Positions 45,308 through 51,928 of a DNA stretch of 64,000 nt are shown piece after piece; within the stretch, counting starts at the first letter, position 1; every line of letters starts with the position of its first letter. Made by a program: the position numbers and the translations under genes. The notes beneath the pieces are model-generated. The model did no database searches and was not told the origin of the DNA. It worked only from the letters and a program-made list of their open reading frames with translations. The DNA comes from Dyadobacter sp. (GTDB lineage: Bacteria > Bacteroidota > Bacteroidia > Cytophagales > Spirosomataceae): the NCBI RefSeq assembly GCF_017744695.1, contig NZ_JAGIAS010000002.1:1029720-1093719 (forward strand), given 5' to 3'.

Positions 45308-46116
45308 TCCATTTCTCGCGTATTGATGACAATATAATACAATTCCTGTACTTCATCCAAGTGAACAAAGTCGTCCGGGTAAGCCGGGTTCAACGATCGA
45401 TAGTGCAATATCCCGTTGTCAACATCATGGTCCACAATCTCCTTTGTAATGATGCCGTCATATTTGACTATCACCCACTTCGAACGCTTGTGCAAATGTA
45501 GCTTACTCAGCCAGTACTTTTTATGCAGCTTTCTAGCTGTTACCAAATCACCCTCCGCAATGGACTCCCTAGTGCCGTTATCCATCGAGTCACCTTGAAC
45601 CCGGAATGTTCGGTATGTTCCAAAATGCAACTTATTAACCACTACTGCATGCTTAGGCAACTCTTCTACAAATTCGGTATCTGCCCAGCCGGAAACGTAT
45701 CCAGCATAGGCTTTTTGCTCTACCAAAGGTGTAACCATCAAAAACCTACCCTCTCCTATATCAAGGAATTCGGTCCCATCTTGGCGCTTTATCACTTCAA
45801 GCGGCGTGTCTGGAATGTTAATTGGCTCAGCATTAGATTCAAACTTCCTGTCTGGTTTCGGCTTCGCTTCTGGTTTCTGTTCGTTTTCGAAAAGCCCTCC
45901 AATGCCGAAATGCCACCAATCGGGATTTACATTAAAGGTATTCAATATTTTAAATTCAACGTTGGACCCGATTGTGCGTTTGCCATTTTCCATTTTCCCC
46001 AGGTTCGCTTGGTGCGTACCTATCCTTTCGGCAAATTCCTGCTGACTTAAACCGAGCGCATCTCGCAGGGTTTTCAACCTAATACCTTTAATCGCAACAG
46101 GTTCTTTATCAGCCAT
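45304..46116 (-). CDS. LexA-type phage repressor (XRE HTH + S24 peptidase)
   Basis: A 270-residue protein. The N-terminal HTH (about 11-65) has LGLSQQEFAERIGTHQANLG. A charged linker runs from about 78 to 100. The C-terminal S24 domain has a candidate cleavage pair Ala138-Gly139 (KAYAGYVSG), catalytic Ser177 (VQGDSMDNG) and candidate Lys225 (GIITKEIV). This is the layout of lambda CI/LexA repressors: RecA-stimulated self-cleavage after DNA damage would induce the prophage. It is leftward, divergent from the early promoter with two 12-bp operators, and translationally coupled to the secreted protein gene. Confidence 0.93.
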   Translation of the reverse strand: MADKEPVAIKGIRLKTLRDALGLSQQEFAERIGTHQANLGKMENGKRTIGSNVEFKILNTFNVNPDWWHFGIGGLFENEQKPEAKPKPDRKFESNAEPINIPDTPLEVIKRQDGTEFLDIGEGRFLMVTPLVEQKAYAGYVSGWADTEFVEELPKHAVVVNKLHFGTYRTFRVQGDSMDNGTRESIAEGDLVTARKLHKKYWLSKLHLHKRSKWVIVKYDGIITKEIVDHDVDNGILHYRSLNPAYPDDFVHLDEVQELYYIVINTREME

Positions 46117-46150
46117 TTATAAAGTGTAGTAAAAAATAGGAGAAAATACG

Positions 46151-46185
46151 AGTCATTTGACTTGACATTTTATAGTCATTTGACT
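46151..46185. promoter_or_regulatory. Two repressor operators
   Basis: AGTCATTTGACT occurs at 46151-46162 and 46174-46185, spaced 23 bp (about two helical turns). Each copy is a dyad AGTCA-TT-TGACT. They overlap the -33 and abut the -7 element of the rightward early promoter, so repressor binding would block it. No third copy is visible. Confidence 0.75.
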
Positions 46186-46193
46186 TATATTTG
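46162..46193 (+). promoter_or_regulatory. Rightward early promoter of the prophage
   Basis: TTGACA (46162-46167), 18-nt spacer, TATATTTG (46186-46193), matching both elements of the Bacteroidota promoter. The two operators overlap it. All early genes to 59.5 kb read in this direction. Confidence 0.7.
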
Positions 46194-46201
46194 CATATGT
46201 C

Positions 46202-46294
46202 ATGAACGAATTACTGACAAAGATATATCGGCGGTGTCGTATAGGCAAACGTTCTGGTCAGACGGTACTGCGGATTGTTGATTGGTATTTTTGA
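46202..46294 (+). CDS. Possible 30-residue leader peptide
   Basis: ATG 46202 opens a 30-codon frame (MNELLTKIYRRCRIGKRS...), Arg-rich, starting only about 8 bases after the early -7 box. The transcript may begin at or very near this ATG. No relatives known; it could be chance. Confidence 0.25.
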   Translation: MNELLTKIYRRCRIGKRSGQTVLRIVDWYF

Positions 46295-46351
46295 CATGAA
46301 TGGTGAATAGGTAAAATCAAGAAACATTTCATCAATAAACTTCATATCACA

Positions 46352-46567
46352 ATGAGCCAATACACAACAGCAGACATGGTTTCCTTTGGGGAATACATCC
46401 TATCAGAAGAACGAAGCGCCAGCATCAGAAAGCCGATCAACCAGTCGCGGACTCTGGAATCAGATTTGGCCAACTGGTCGGCGAAGCAAGGAAAGTCATT
46501 TGTAGATGTCGACCATCCTCAACAACAAGATACAGAGGAAGTTCTTGGACAAGGCCACATGTATTGA
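46352..46567 (+). CDS. Small early phage protein
   Basis: A 71-residue hydrophilic protein. The start MSQYTTADMVSFGEYILSE resembles small proteins found just after the repressor in Bacteroidota prophages. No domain or function is known. It is the first substantial early gene and is followed by a 420-bp gene-free stretch full of hairpins. Confidence 0.65.
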   Translation: MSQYTTADMVSFGEYILSEERSASIRKPINQSRTLESDLANWSAKQGKSFVDVDHPQQQDTEEVLGQGHMY

Positions 46568-46591
46568 AAGGTTAAGGGTTTAAGAATAGTG

Positions 46592-46625
46592 ATACTGGCA
46601 GTGGGCGGCTGCATGCTGCCAGTAT
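46592..46625 (+). ncRNA. Stem-loop before the tRNA-like element
   Basis: ATACTGGCAG (46592-46601) pairs perfectly with CTGCCAGTAT (46616-46625), 14-nt loop. No T-run follows, so it is not a normal terminator. Confidence 0.6.
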
Positions 46626-46687
46626 AAAGAAATTAAAGAGCAAGTCCTTTGCGTGCCGTTGAATAGGCGGAGATTGTAAAGGCAGGT

Positions 46688-46820
46688 GGTAGTGTAGCTC
46701 AGTTGGTTAGAGCAAGGGATGTGTTTAAGTTATGATAATGGGGAGGCGGTGAAACCGCTGATGATCTTAGTAACTGGCATGAGTACCTATTGGTCGAGGG
46801 TTCGAGCCCCTCCATTACCG
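46688..46820 (+). ncRNA. tRNA-like RNA element 1 (133 nt)
   Basis: A 7-bp acceptor-like stem GGTAGTG (46688-46694) / CATTACC (46813-46819), one G-T pair. A canonical D-arm follows: GCTC (46697-46700), AGTTGGTTA, GAGC (46710-46713). A canonical T-arm GAGGG-TTCGAGC-CCCTC spans 46796-46812. Between D- and T-arm there are 82 nt instead of about 28, and no normal anticodon arm can be drawn at either junction. This insert holds a GCGGT-GAA-ACCGC hairpin (46746-46758) and GATAATG (46734-46740), which competes for the 3' acceptor strand. CCA is not encoded. It is not a standard tRNA; a tRNA mimic or a disrupted tRNA gene are both possible. Confidence 0.6.
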
Positions 46821-46821
46821 C

Positions 46822-46969
46822 GAATGACCATGGCATTCACCTCATTAACCGAGAGTAGGCTTTCCGGTGTGCCGCAACAGAAAACACCGGAACCGCAGGG
46901 ATTCGCGATTTTGCGAACCCTTACTCAAAGTTGAGTAACCCAATGGATGCCTTTCTAGAATTTTAGAAA
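46822..46969 (+). ncRNA. Run of five stem-loops before the antirepressor
   Basis: Consecutive inverted repeats: GAATG/CATTC (46822-46838); TTCCGGTGT/ACACCGGAA (46862-46870, 46884-46892); GGG(A)TTCGC/GCGAACCC (46898-46920); TTACTCAA/TTGAGTAA (46921-46928, 46931-46938); TTTCTA/TAGAAA (46952-46957, 46964-46969). They fill the space up to 19 bp before the antirepressor ATG. Together with the tRNA-like element they account for most of the gene-free stretch 46568-46987. Confidence 0.6.
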
Positions 46970-46987
46970 CCCAAACACTTCATCATA

Positions 46988-47743
46988 ATGCAAGAACTAA
47001 TTCAAATCGGAAAAAGCACTGGCGGAAGGGATATCGTTTCTGCCCGGGATCTTTACCAGTTCCTTGGACCGAGCGAGCGTTTCAATAACTGGTTTGATCG
47101 CCAGCTCGGATACGGATTCATCGAAGGGACTGATTACGTAGGGTGTAAAGTTTTTAACACCCTGGCAAGACAAGAACTGGACGACTTTGTGATCACCATC
47201 GAAATGGCCAAAGAGATTTCAATGATCCAGCGCAGCGAAAGAGGGAAGCAAGCACGACAGTATTTTATCGCTTGTGAGCAGCGACTCCGGGAGAATGCCC
47301 AGCCGGTTTACTCATTACCGACCACACACGCTGAGGCCCTACGCCAATTGGCGGAAAAGGTAGAATCGGAAGAGCGACTACTGAAAGAAAATGCAGAGCT
47401 CCGTCCGAAAGCAGCCTATACCGACATGGTTCTTTCCTCAGTGGATGAGTGGACCACTACAACGATCGCCAAAGGTTTAGGCCTGTCAGCGATACAATTG
47501 AACAACCTACTATGCCAAATGCAGGTGCAGTACCGGCACGACGGCAGTTTCGTTCTCTACGCACGCTATCAAAATAAGGGACTGGCCAAACAACGAACAT
47601 TCCCGTTTATCAGCCGGTCGACCAACGAAACCCGAACGCGCACCTACCTGGTGTGGACTGAAACCGGCAAGGAATTTATACACCGCCTTTTGAATCCTGT
47701 TTTGAAGGAATTTGCCGAGGCGGCCCGTCAACAGGCATCATAG
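46988..47743 (+). CDS. Phage antirepressor (AntA + KilA-C type domains)
   Basis: A 251-residue protein. The N-terminal AntA domain (about 1-100) has LIQIGKSTGGRDIVSARDLY, FNNWFDRQLGYGF and the end block ERGKQARQYFIACEQRL. A coiled linker (about 105-140) leads to a KilA-C/phage antirepressor domain (about 145-250, with WTTTTIAKGLGLSAIQLNNL). Such proteins block the repressor and favour lytic growth; in P1 and P22 they are controlled by a small antisense RNA placed nearby. Here the gene is directly preceded by the structured region at 46592-46969. It is second in the early region. Confidence 0.88.
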   Translation: MQELIQIGKSTGGRDIVSARDLYQFLGPSERFNNWFDRQLGYGFIEGTDYVGCKVFNTLARQELDDFVITIEMAKEISMIQRSERGKQARQYFIACEQRLRENAQPVYSLPTTHAEALRQLAEKVESEERLLKENAELRPKAAYTDMVLSSVDEWTTTTIAKGLGLSAIQLNNLLCQMQVQYRHDGSFVLYARYQNKGLAKQRTFPFISRSTNETRTRTYLVWTETGKEFIHRLLNPVLKEFAEAARQQAS

Positions 47744-47769
47744 TTTAATTCACAACCATACAATCCAAA

Positions 47770-48024
47770 ATGGAGGCAACCGTCGAACTTACCGTAACCC
47801 AGAAGCTGGCAATCAGAAACGAGAAAATCTATTCTGAATACCAGAGGCTCCTATCGGATGGAACTCCGTCCTACGCCGCGGTAAAGCACATTCAGCAGCA
47901 CTCCGAAAAAATCGGAGGAACGTACATTTCCTCTTTCGAGCAGATTTACCGTATCATCAAAAAGATCCGGCTCAAAAAGGAAAAGGAGGCCAGAAAAAAG
48001 CGCCGCGCACTCGCAGCCGCTTAG
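47770..48024 (+). CDS. Small phage protein, basic C-terminus
   Basis: An 84-residue protein of unknown function. Mostly helical: MEATVELTVTQKLAIRNEK, then a lysine-rich tail (KKEKEARKKRRALAAA) that suggests nucleic-acid binding. The central block (about 30-65) looks like a small DNA-binding helical domain with SYAAVKHIQQHSEKIGG. It is 26 bp after the antirepressor. Confidence 0.6.
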   Translation: MEATVELTVTQKLAIRNEKIYSEYQRLLSDGTPSYAAVKHIQQHSEKIGGTYISSFEQIYRIIKKIRLKKEKEARKKRRALAAA

Positions 48025-48026
48025 CT

Positions 48027-48113
48027 ATGACCTGGACCTTCATAATCGTGATCATGCTATCGGCAGCGATAGCCGCCCCTTTCATCCGGGAGCGTTTCAA
48101 AAAATCTCATTGA
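48027..48113 (+). CDS. 28-residue membrane peptide
   Basis: ATG 48027 starts 2 bp after the previous stop and encodes MTWTFIIVIMLSAAIAAPFI followed by RERFKKSH: one hydrophobic helix and a basic tail, positive-inside for an N-out protein. Tight spacing supports a real gene. Function unknown. Confidence 0.5.
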   Translation: MTWTFIIVIMLSAAIAAPFIRERFKKSH

Positions 48114-48132
48114 AGCCAAAACACCAAATACC

Positions 48133-48468
48133 ATGAGCGTCCTTGAACGTATCGAGCAGCACATGAACGAGCAGTATGCCTTCATGCAGGAGCTGAATAG
48201 CTCATTGCAAGGAATGCAGCCAAAGCCAGAAGAGGCCCCAGACGTATTTATCAATGCCAGCGAGGTACAGCGTATCCTTTCCGTTTCACCTCCAACAGTG
48301 ATCATGTGGACCAGGCAGGGAATTATCCGCCAGCACACCAATGAACAGTGCCGGGCAAACAAGTTCCTGCTCCGGGAAATCCTCTGGCTGAAAAAGCAGA
48401 AGTACACATTCTTGAGTGCACCAGAAATCAAGTCGCTTATCCAGCGCCGCACCTCAGAATTATCGTAA
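48133..48468 (+). CDS. Excisionase-like helix-turn-helix protein
   Basis: A 111-residue protein. After an N-terminal helix (1-32), VFINASEVQRILSVSPPTVI with MWTRQGIIRQH is the winged HTH of the MerR/excisionase-like (HTH_17) family; the late block KFLLREILWLKKQ also fits. It probably binds DNA, as an excisionase or an early regulator. Position between the antirepressor and replication genes agrees with either. Confidence 0.75.
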   Translation: MSVLERIEQHMNEQYAFMQELNSSLQGMQPKPEEAPDVFINASEVQRILSVSPPTVIMWTRQGIIRQHTNEQCRANKFLLREILWLKKQKYTFLSAPEIKSLIQRRTSELS

Positions 48469-48529
48469 AAGTCTTTACGTATATACAAATCCGTTTTCTA
48501 CAAATTTTAAATCTATAACCAAATACAAC

Positions 48530-49255
48530 ATGGGAAGAGCCGACGAATTCCGACCGTCAAACCCTGCCGAGCGCTTCTACGATTGGCGCAGCGATGAGAA
48601 TGCATTTTGCTTTTACGATAAGGACATGGATGCACGCATACCGGCGCCGCTACCTTTCAAGTTTTTGATCCTCCGCCAGTCGATCAGGATTACCGGCGTA
48701 GATAAGCAGACAAACCAGCAAATCCTCAGCAACGAGGTTCGCAGCGTCAGCAAAGAAACACTGAACGTTCGCCTGAAAGATGGCAATGTTCTATCAAGTG
48801 GCTTCTGGTCGCAAATCAAGGAGGAGGTTAACGCCTTCGGTGGCCACTACACCAAGATCATTTACGCGATGGATGCCGACGGCAATATGATTTGCCTGCG
48901 CATCCGCGGAAAAGGACTACAAGCATGGGGCGACACGGTTGGAAAAAACCAGCGCCGCCAGCGTGACGAATGGATTTCCGTAATCGAATACGGAGAGGAC
49001 TTCTATGATGAAAAGCCGTTCTCGTGGCCATTGTTCGAATTTGGCGGATCGCTTTCAAAAGAAATGTCGCAGCGTGGCGATGAGCTTTATGAAGAGCTCG
49101 ATGCGTACTATAAGGAAATCGAAAATCGCGCGTATCAGCCGGCCGCCGCTCCATCACATGCTCCGACTGCCTCAACGACGGTAACAATGCCTGCTCCTGC
49201 ACAAACCGCCACATTGCCGTTTGCTGCTGAGGACGACGACGATTTGCCCTTTTAG
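48530..49255 (+). CDS. Probable phage ssDNA-binding protein with SSB-like tail
   Basis: ATG 48530 (MGRADEFRPSNPAERF) is chosen; an upstream start would run 50 bp into the preceding gene in another frame. 241 residues. The body (1-190) is rich in beta structure with FWSQIKEEVNAFGGHYTKI and LRIRGKGLQAWGD. A Pro/Ala/Thr linker follows, then the acidic tip EDDDDLPF, nearly the same as the DDDIPF tip by which bacterial SSB recruits repair and replication proteins. The body is not recognisably an SSB OB-fold to me, so ssDNA binding is inferred from the tail and from the neighbouring replication genes. Confidence 0.6.
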   Translation: MGRADEFRPSNPAERFYDWRSDENAFCFYDKDMDARIPAPLPFKFLILRQSIRITGVDKQTNQQILSNEVRSVSKETLNVRLKDGNVLSSGFWSQIKEEVNAFGGHYTKIIYAMDADGNMICLRIRGKGLQAWGDTVGKNQRRQRDEWISVIEYGEDFYDEKPFSWPLFEFGGSLSKEMSQRGDELYEELDAYYKEIENRAYQPAAAPSHAPTASTTVTMPAPAQTATLPFAAEDDDDLPF

Positions 49256-49296
49256 CGTGCCAAATTCCACTTCATCACCCTAAAACTACGGTTTCT

Positions 49297-49464
49297 ATGA
49301 AAAAGGCCATACGGAGGATGCCGGCAATCAATGTATTCTACTCCATCGAGATTGCCGCTGTAACCGCTTGCGTGTTTTTCCTCATCAGGCTTGCCTTGAT
49401 AGCCGCGGGGAATTCGATCCCTGACAATTTCATCAATTACGTACTTTCAAACCTTTCCAAGTAA
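49297..49464 (+). CDS. 55-residue single-span membrane protein
   Basis: ATG 49297 encodes MKKAIRRMPAINVFYSIE then a hydrophobic helix (AAVTACVFFLIRLALIAAG) and a polar tail. Its stop TAA is directly followed by the ATG of the next gene, good evidence for translation. Function unknown. Confidence 0.6.
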   Translation: MKKAIRRMPAINVFYSIEIAAVTACVFFLIRLALIAAGNSIPDNFINYVLSNLSK

Positions 49465-50010
49465 ATGGCAACACAAATTTTCCAAGGCTACTTTGAATTC
49501 ATTCAAAGGGAAGACAAGACCGTGAACGGAGTTTCCGCTGAATTTGCGCAGGAAAACCCGGATTTCGAGAAGCAGAACGAGACGAATAAGGGCTGCTGGA
49601 ACTGCTCCGACTGCTCCGGCTGCTCCCGCTGCTCCCGCTGCTCCTATTTGACAAATGCAGCGCCAGTATCCTCAGCGAAGGCGCCCGAAGGAACCAGGTA
49701 TCCAGTGATAGAAAATATTCACCAGAAAGTATTGGAGGCAGTTTCCGCCCCTAATGTGCTGGATATGCAGTCATGGCATACGTGCGACACCACTCATTGC
49801 CGCGCCGGGTGGGTAGTGTTTATGGCCGGCGAAGAAGGTAGAAAGCTGGAACAGAAAACCACTACCGCATTTGCCGCAATGATGATCTACAAAGCTTCAT
49901 CCGAGATACGCGTAAGTCCTACGCGCTTCTATGAATCCAATGATGTTGCAATGGCTGATATTAAGCGTTGCGCGGACCTGGAAGTGCAATCCCAAACACA
50001 AAACCAATAA
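49465..50010 (+). CDS. Phage protein with period-3 cysteine repeat
   Basis: A 181-residue protein. Residues 44-59 read CWNCSDCSGCSRCSRC: six Cys spaced every third residue, made by a near-repetitive TGCTCC-type DNA tract. A hydrophilic linker follows, then a conserved-looking domain (about 80-175) with SWHTCDTTHCRAGW and VVFMAGEEG. The C-terminal half resembles phage proteins of unknown function that share the C-x4-HC motif. The Cys run may bind metal. It starts directly at the previous stop. Confidence 0.6.
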   Translation: MATQIFQGYFEFIQREDKTVNGVSAEFAQENPDFEKQNETNKGCWNCSDCSGCSRCSRCSYLTNAAPVSSAKAPEGTRYPVIENIHQKVLEAVSAPNVLDMQSWHTCDTTHCRAGWVVFMAGEEGRKLEQKTTTAFAAMMIYKASSEIRVSPTRFYESNDVAMADIKRCADLEVQSQTQNQ

Positions 50011-50016
50011 AATAGC

Positions 50017-51174
50017 ATGGTTGCAGAAAAAGTAAGAGTGATCGGCGGCACTGTTGAAGTCGCCGATCTCAAACGCGCGCTGAATTTGTTTACCAAAGTC
50101 ATCCGCGAAACACCTATTGTTCCAATCCTTGACAATGTGCTCTTTCATTTTGAGCTGGGTACCTTGCACCTGACGGCATCGAATTTGATTACCACGGTCT
50201 TCACATCAATCCAGGAGGTGGATTTTTGCAAGACTGGTTCATTCCTGTTACCCTACCGTCAAATCAAGTCACTGGTTGCGCTTTCTCCGGAGGGGAGAAT
50301 GGCATTTCAGTCCAAAGGGACAGAAGAGGACGGTTTCGAGATGATTATTACCACTGAATGGGGAGAGTTCCATTTTTCAGAACAGCACAAGGTAATCGAC
50401 TATCCTAAACTATCTTGGTCTCCCATTGAGCATTTCAGGATCGGCATGGATGAGCTGCGCGAAGGCCTTAAATTGACTCGCCGCACAGTTTCTACCGACG
50501 ACTTGCGCCCCGCTATGACTGGAATCTACTTCGATATTGCGGAGGGAAGTATCAAGCTAGTTTCCACTGATGGGCACAGATTGACAAAATACGAAACCAA
50601 TGCACCAGCCACGGAAACCATCCTGCCGTTTTTACTGCATGCAAATTTCGCTGATTTCGTTTTGCACAGCACGTCATTAAAGGACAAGGAGGTGTCCTTC
50701 GGATATCGTTCGGGCAATGCCATTGTCAGGTTTGAAAATTGCATAGTGCTTTGCCGGTGCATTGATGCGTTCTTTTACAATTACAAAGAGGTGATGCCTC
50801 AGTCGTTCCTCTTCCAGGTTTCGCTTGATATCGCCCAAGTGAAGCAGCGTCTCCAGCTGGCCATGCTGTTTGCGAACACTACTACAAAGCAAATGGCATT
50901 CGAATTCTCGGGAGATAGTCTTAGCCTCAGCTCTGAGGACTTGGATTACGGATTTAAAAGCAAGCAATCGCTGCGCCTCGAACAGGCGTTGGAGCCCTTG
51001 AAAATCGGTTTCAATGCAAAGTTTGTAACACAGGCACTGGCGCCGTTCAGTGGATCAGTCACAATGCAGCTATCCGCACCTAACAAGCCGGTTATCCTCA
51101 TCCCGCAGGCAAAACATGCAAAGTCTGTGCAATTGCTTTTGATGCCAGTAATGCTAGGACATCCTTACCAGTAA
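50017..51174 (+). CDS. dnaN: Phage-encoded DNA polymerase III beta subunit (sliding clamp)
   Basis: A 385-residue protein with the three-domain beta-clamp layout. Family blocks: LRPAMTGIYFDI and LVSTDGHRLTKYE (domain 2), and C-terminal VQLLLMPVML. It is a homodimeric ring that tethers polymerase to DNA. Phages usually borrow the host clamp, so a dedicated one suggests a phage-specific replisome or a means to take over host polymerase. Neighbours include an SSB-tailed protein and, further on, replication genes. A 14-bp perfect hairpin follows the stop. Confidence 0.88.
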   Translation: MVAEKVRVIGGTVEVADLKRALNLFTKVIRETPIVPILDNVLFHFELGTLHLTASNLITTVFTSIQEVDFCKTGSFLLPYRQIKSLVALSPEGRMAFQSKGTEEDGFEMIITTEWGEFHFSEQHKVIDYPKLSWSPIEHFRIGMDELREGLKLTRRTVSTDDLRPAMTGIYFDIAEGSIKLVSTDGHRLTKYETNAPATETILPFLLHANFADFVLHSTSLKDKEVSFGYRSGNAIVRFENCIVLCRCIDAFFYNYKEVMPQSFLFQVSLDIAQVKQRLQLAMLFANTTTKQMAFEFSGDSLSLSSEDLDYGFKSKQSLRLEQALEPLKIGFNAKFVTQALAPFSGSVTMQLSAPNKPVILIPQAKHAKSVQLLLMPVMLGHPYQ

Positions 51175-51187
51175 TCGCCCCCTGTTT

Positions 51188-51229
51188 TTCCGGGTAATGT
51201 CGATGACCATAAAAGGACATTACCCGGAA
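51188..51229 (+). ncRNA. Strong stem-loop after the clamp gene
   Basis: Perfect 14-bp arms TTCCGGGTAATGTC (51188-51201) and GACATTACCCGGAA (51216-51229), 14-nt loop. There is no T-run downstream, so RNA processing or stability control is as likely as termination. Confidence 0.6.
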
Positions 51230-51258
51230 TATTACCCAGAGAGAAAACAAGAGAAATT

Positions 51259-51900
51259 ATGAACACTTACAGCAAATATTGTCCAAATGTATTCTTGGCA
51301 AAATGCGAGGAACAGCATGAAAAAGGATCTACGATTATTCTGGAAACAAAATATGGTCAGGAGCACGAGTGTATCGTCTTTAATCTGATCTACCAAAAGG
51401 ATGGCTTCTTCTTTTACTCGATCGTTCGGGCTGATGGATTTAATGTTCAGGAATGGGCAAAACGCAAGGCAGAGCGCTTGAACAATGCAAGCGCCAGAGC
51501 GAACTCAAAGAGCACAGAATATTGGGAAGCCTCTCACGAAGGAAAGGACTTTCTTGCACTTGCGGAGCCGATAAAGGTGGGGCACCATAGTGAAAAAAGG
51601 CATAGAGCGCTCATAGAACGAAATCATGCTAGAATGGACAAATCGGTAGAGTTTTCCGACAAAGCGGCTGAATACGGCGCCCGAGCTGATTATTGGGAGC
51701 GGAAAGCCAGTACCATCAACCTTTCCATGCCTGAAAGCCTAGAATTTTATGAATTTAAACTTGAACAGGCGATTCGGAATCATCAGGGCATGAAAGATGG
51801 GAGCATCGAACGCAGCCACTCGTTTTCACTCACATACGCTAAGAAGGAAGTGAAGGAGTTGACTCAGAAAGTTGAATTAGCAAAAAGGCTGTGGGATTAA
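51259..51900 (+). CDS. DUF3560 domain protein
   Basis: A 213-residue protein. The centre (about 60-160) matches DUF3560: QEWAKRKAERLNNASARA, EPIKVGHHSEKRHRALIERN and KAAEYGARADYWERKAS. The N-terminal 55 residues form a small beta-rich domain also seen in relatives. DUF3560 proteins occur on phages and plasmids; no activity is known. The helical, highly charged part suggests nucleic-acid or protein binding. It ends right where the first 28-bp boundary element begins. Confidence 0.75.
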   Translation: MNTYSKYCPNVFLAKCEEQHEKGSTIILETKYGQEHECIVFNLIYQKDGFFFYSIVRADGFNVQEWAKRKAERLNNASARANSKSTEYWEASHEGKDFLALAEPIKVGHHSEKRHRALIERNHARMDKSVEFSDKAAEYGARADYWERKASTINLSMPESLEFYEFKLEQAIRNHQGMKDGSIERSHSFSLTYAKKEVKELTQKVELAKRLWD

Positions 51901-51928
51901 TTGTTAACCTTAAACGAGCCGAACCCCT
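51901..51928 (+). repeat. 28-bp boundary element, copy A
   Basis: First of three aligned 28-bp copies. It begins TTGTTAACCTTAAAC and ends GAGCCGAACCCCT, directly before the cytosine methyltransferase ATG. Confidence 0.7.

Noticed and set aside
46202..46294. Regulatory leader peptide as a firm call
   Set aside because: It starts almost at the predicted transcription start and has no ribosome-site or conservation evidence; listed only at low confidence.
46688..46820. Ordinary tRNA gene
   Set aside because: D-, T- and acceptor arms are fine but there is no valid anticodon arm and the interior is about 55 nt too long.
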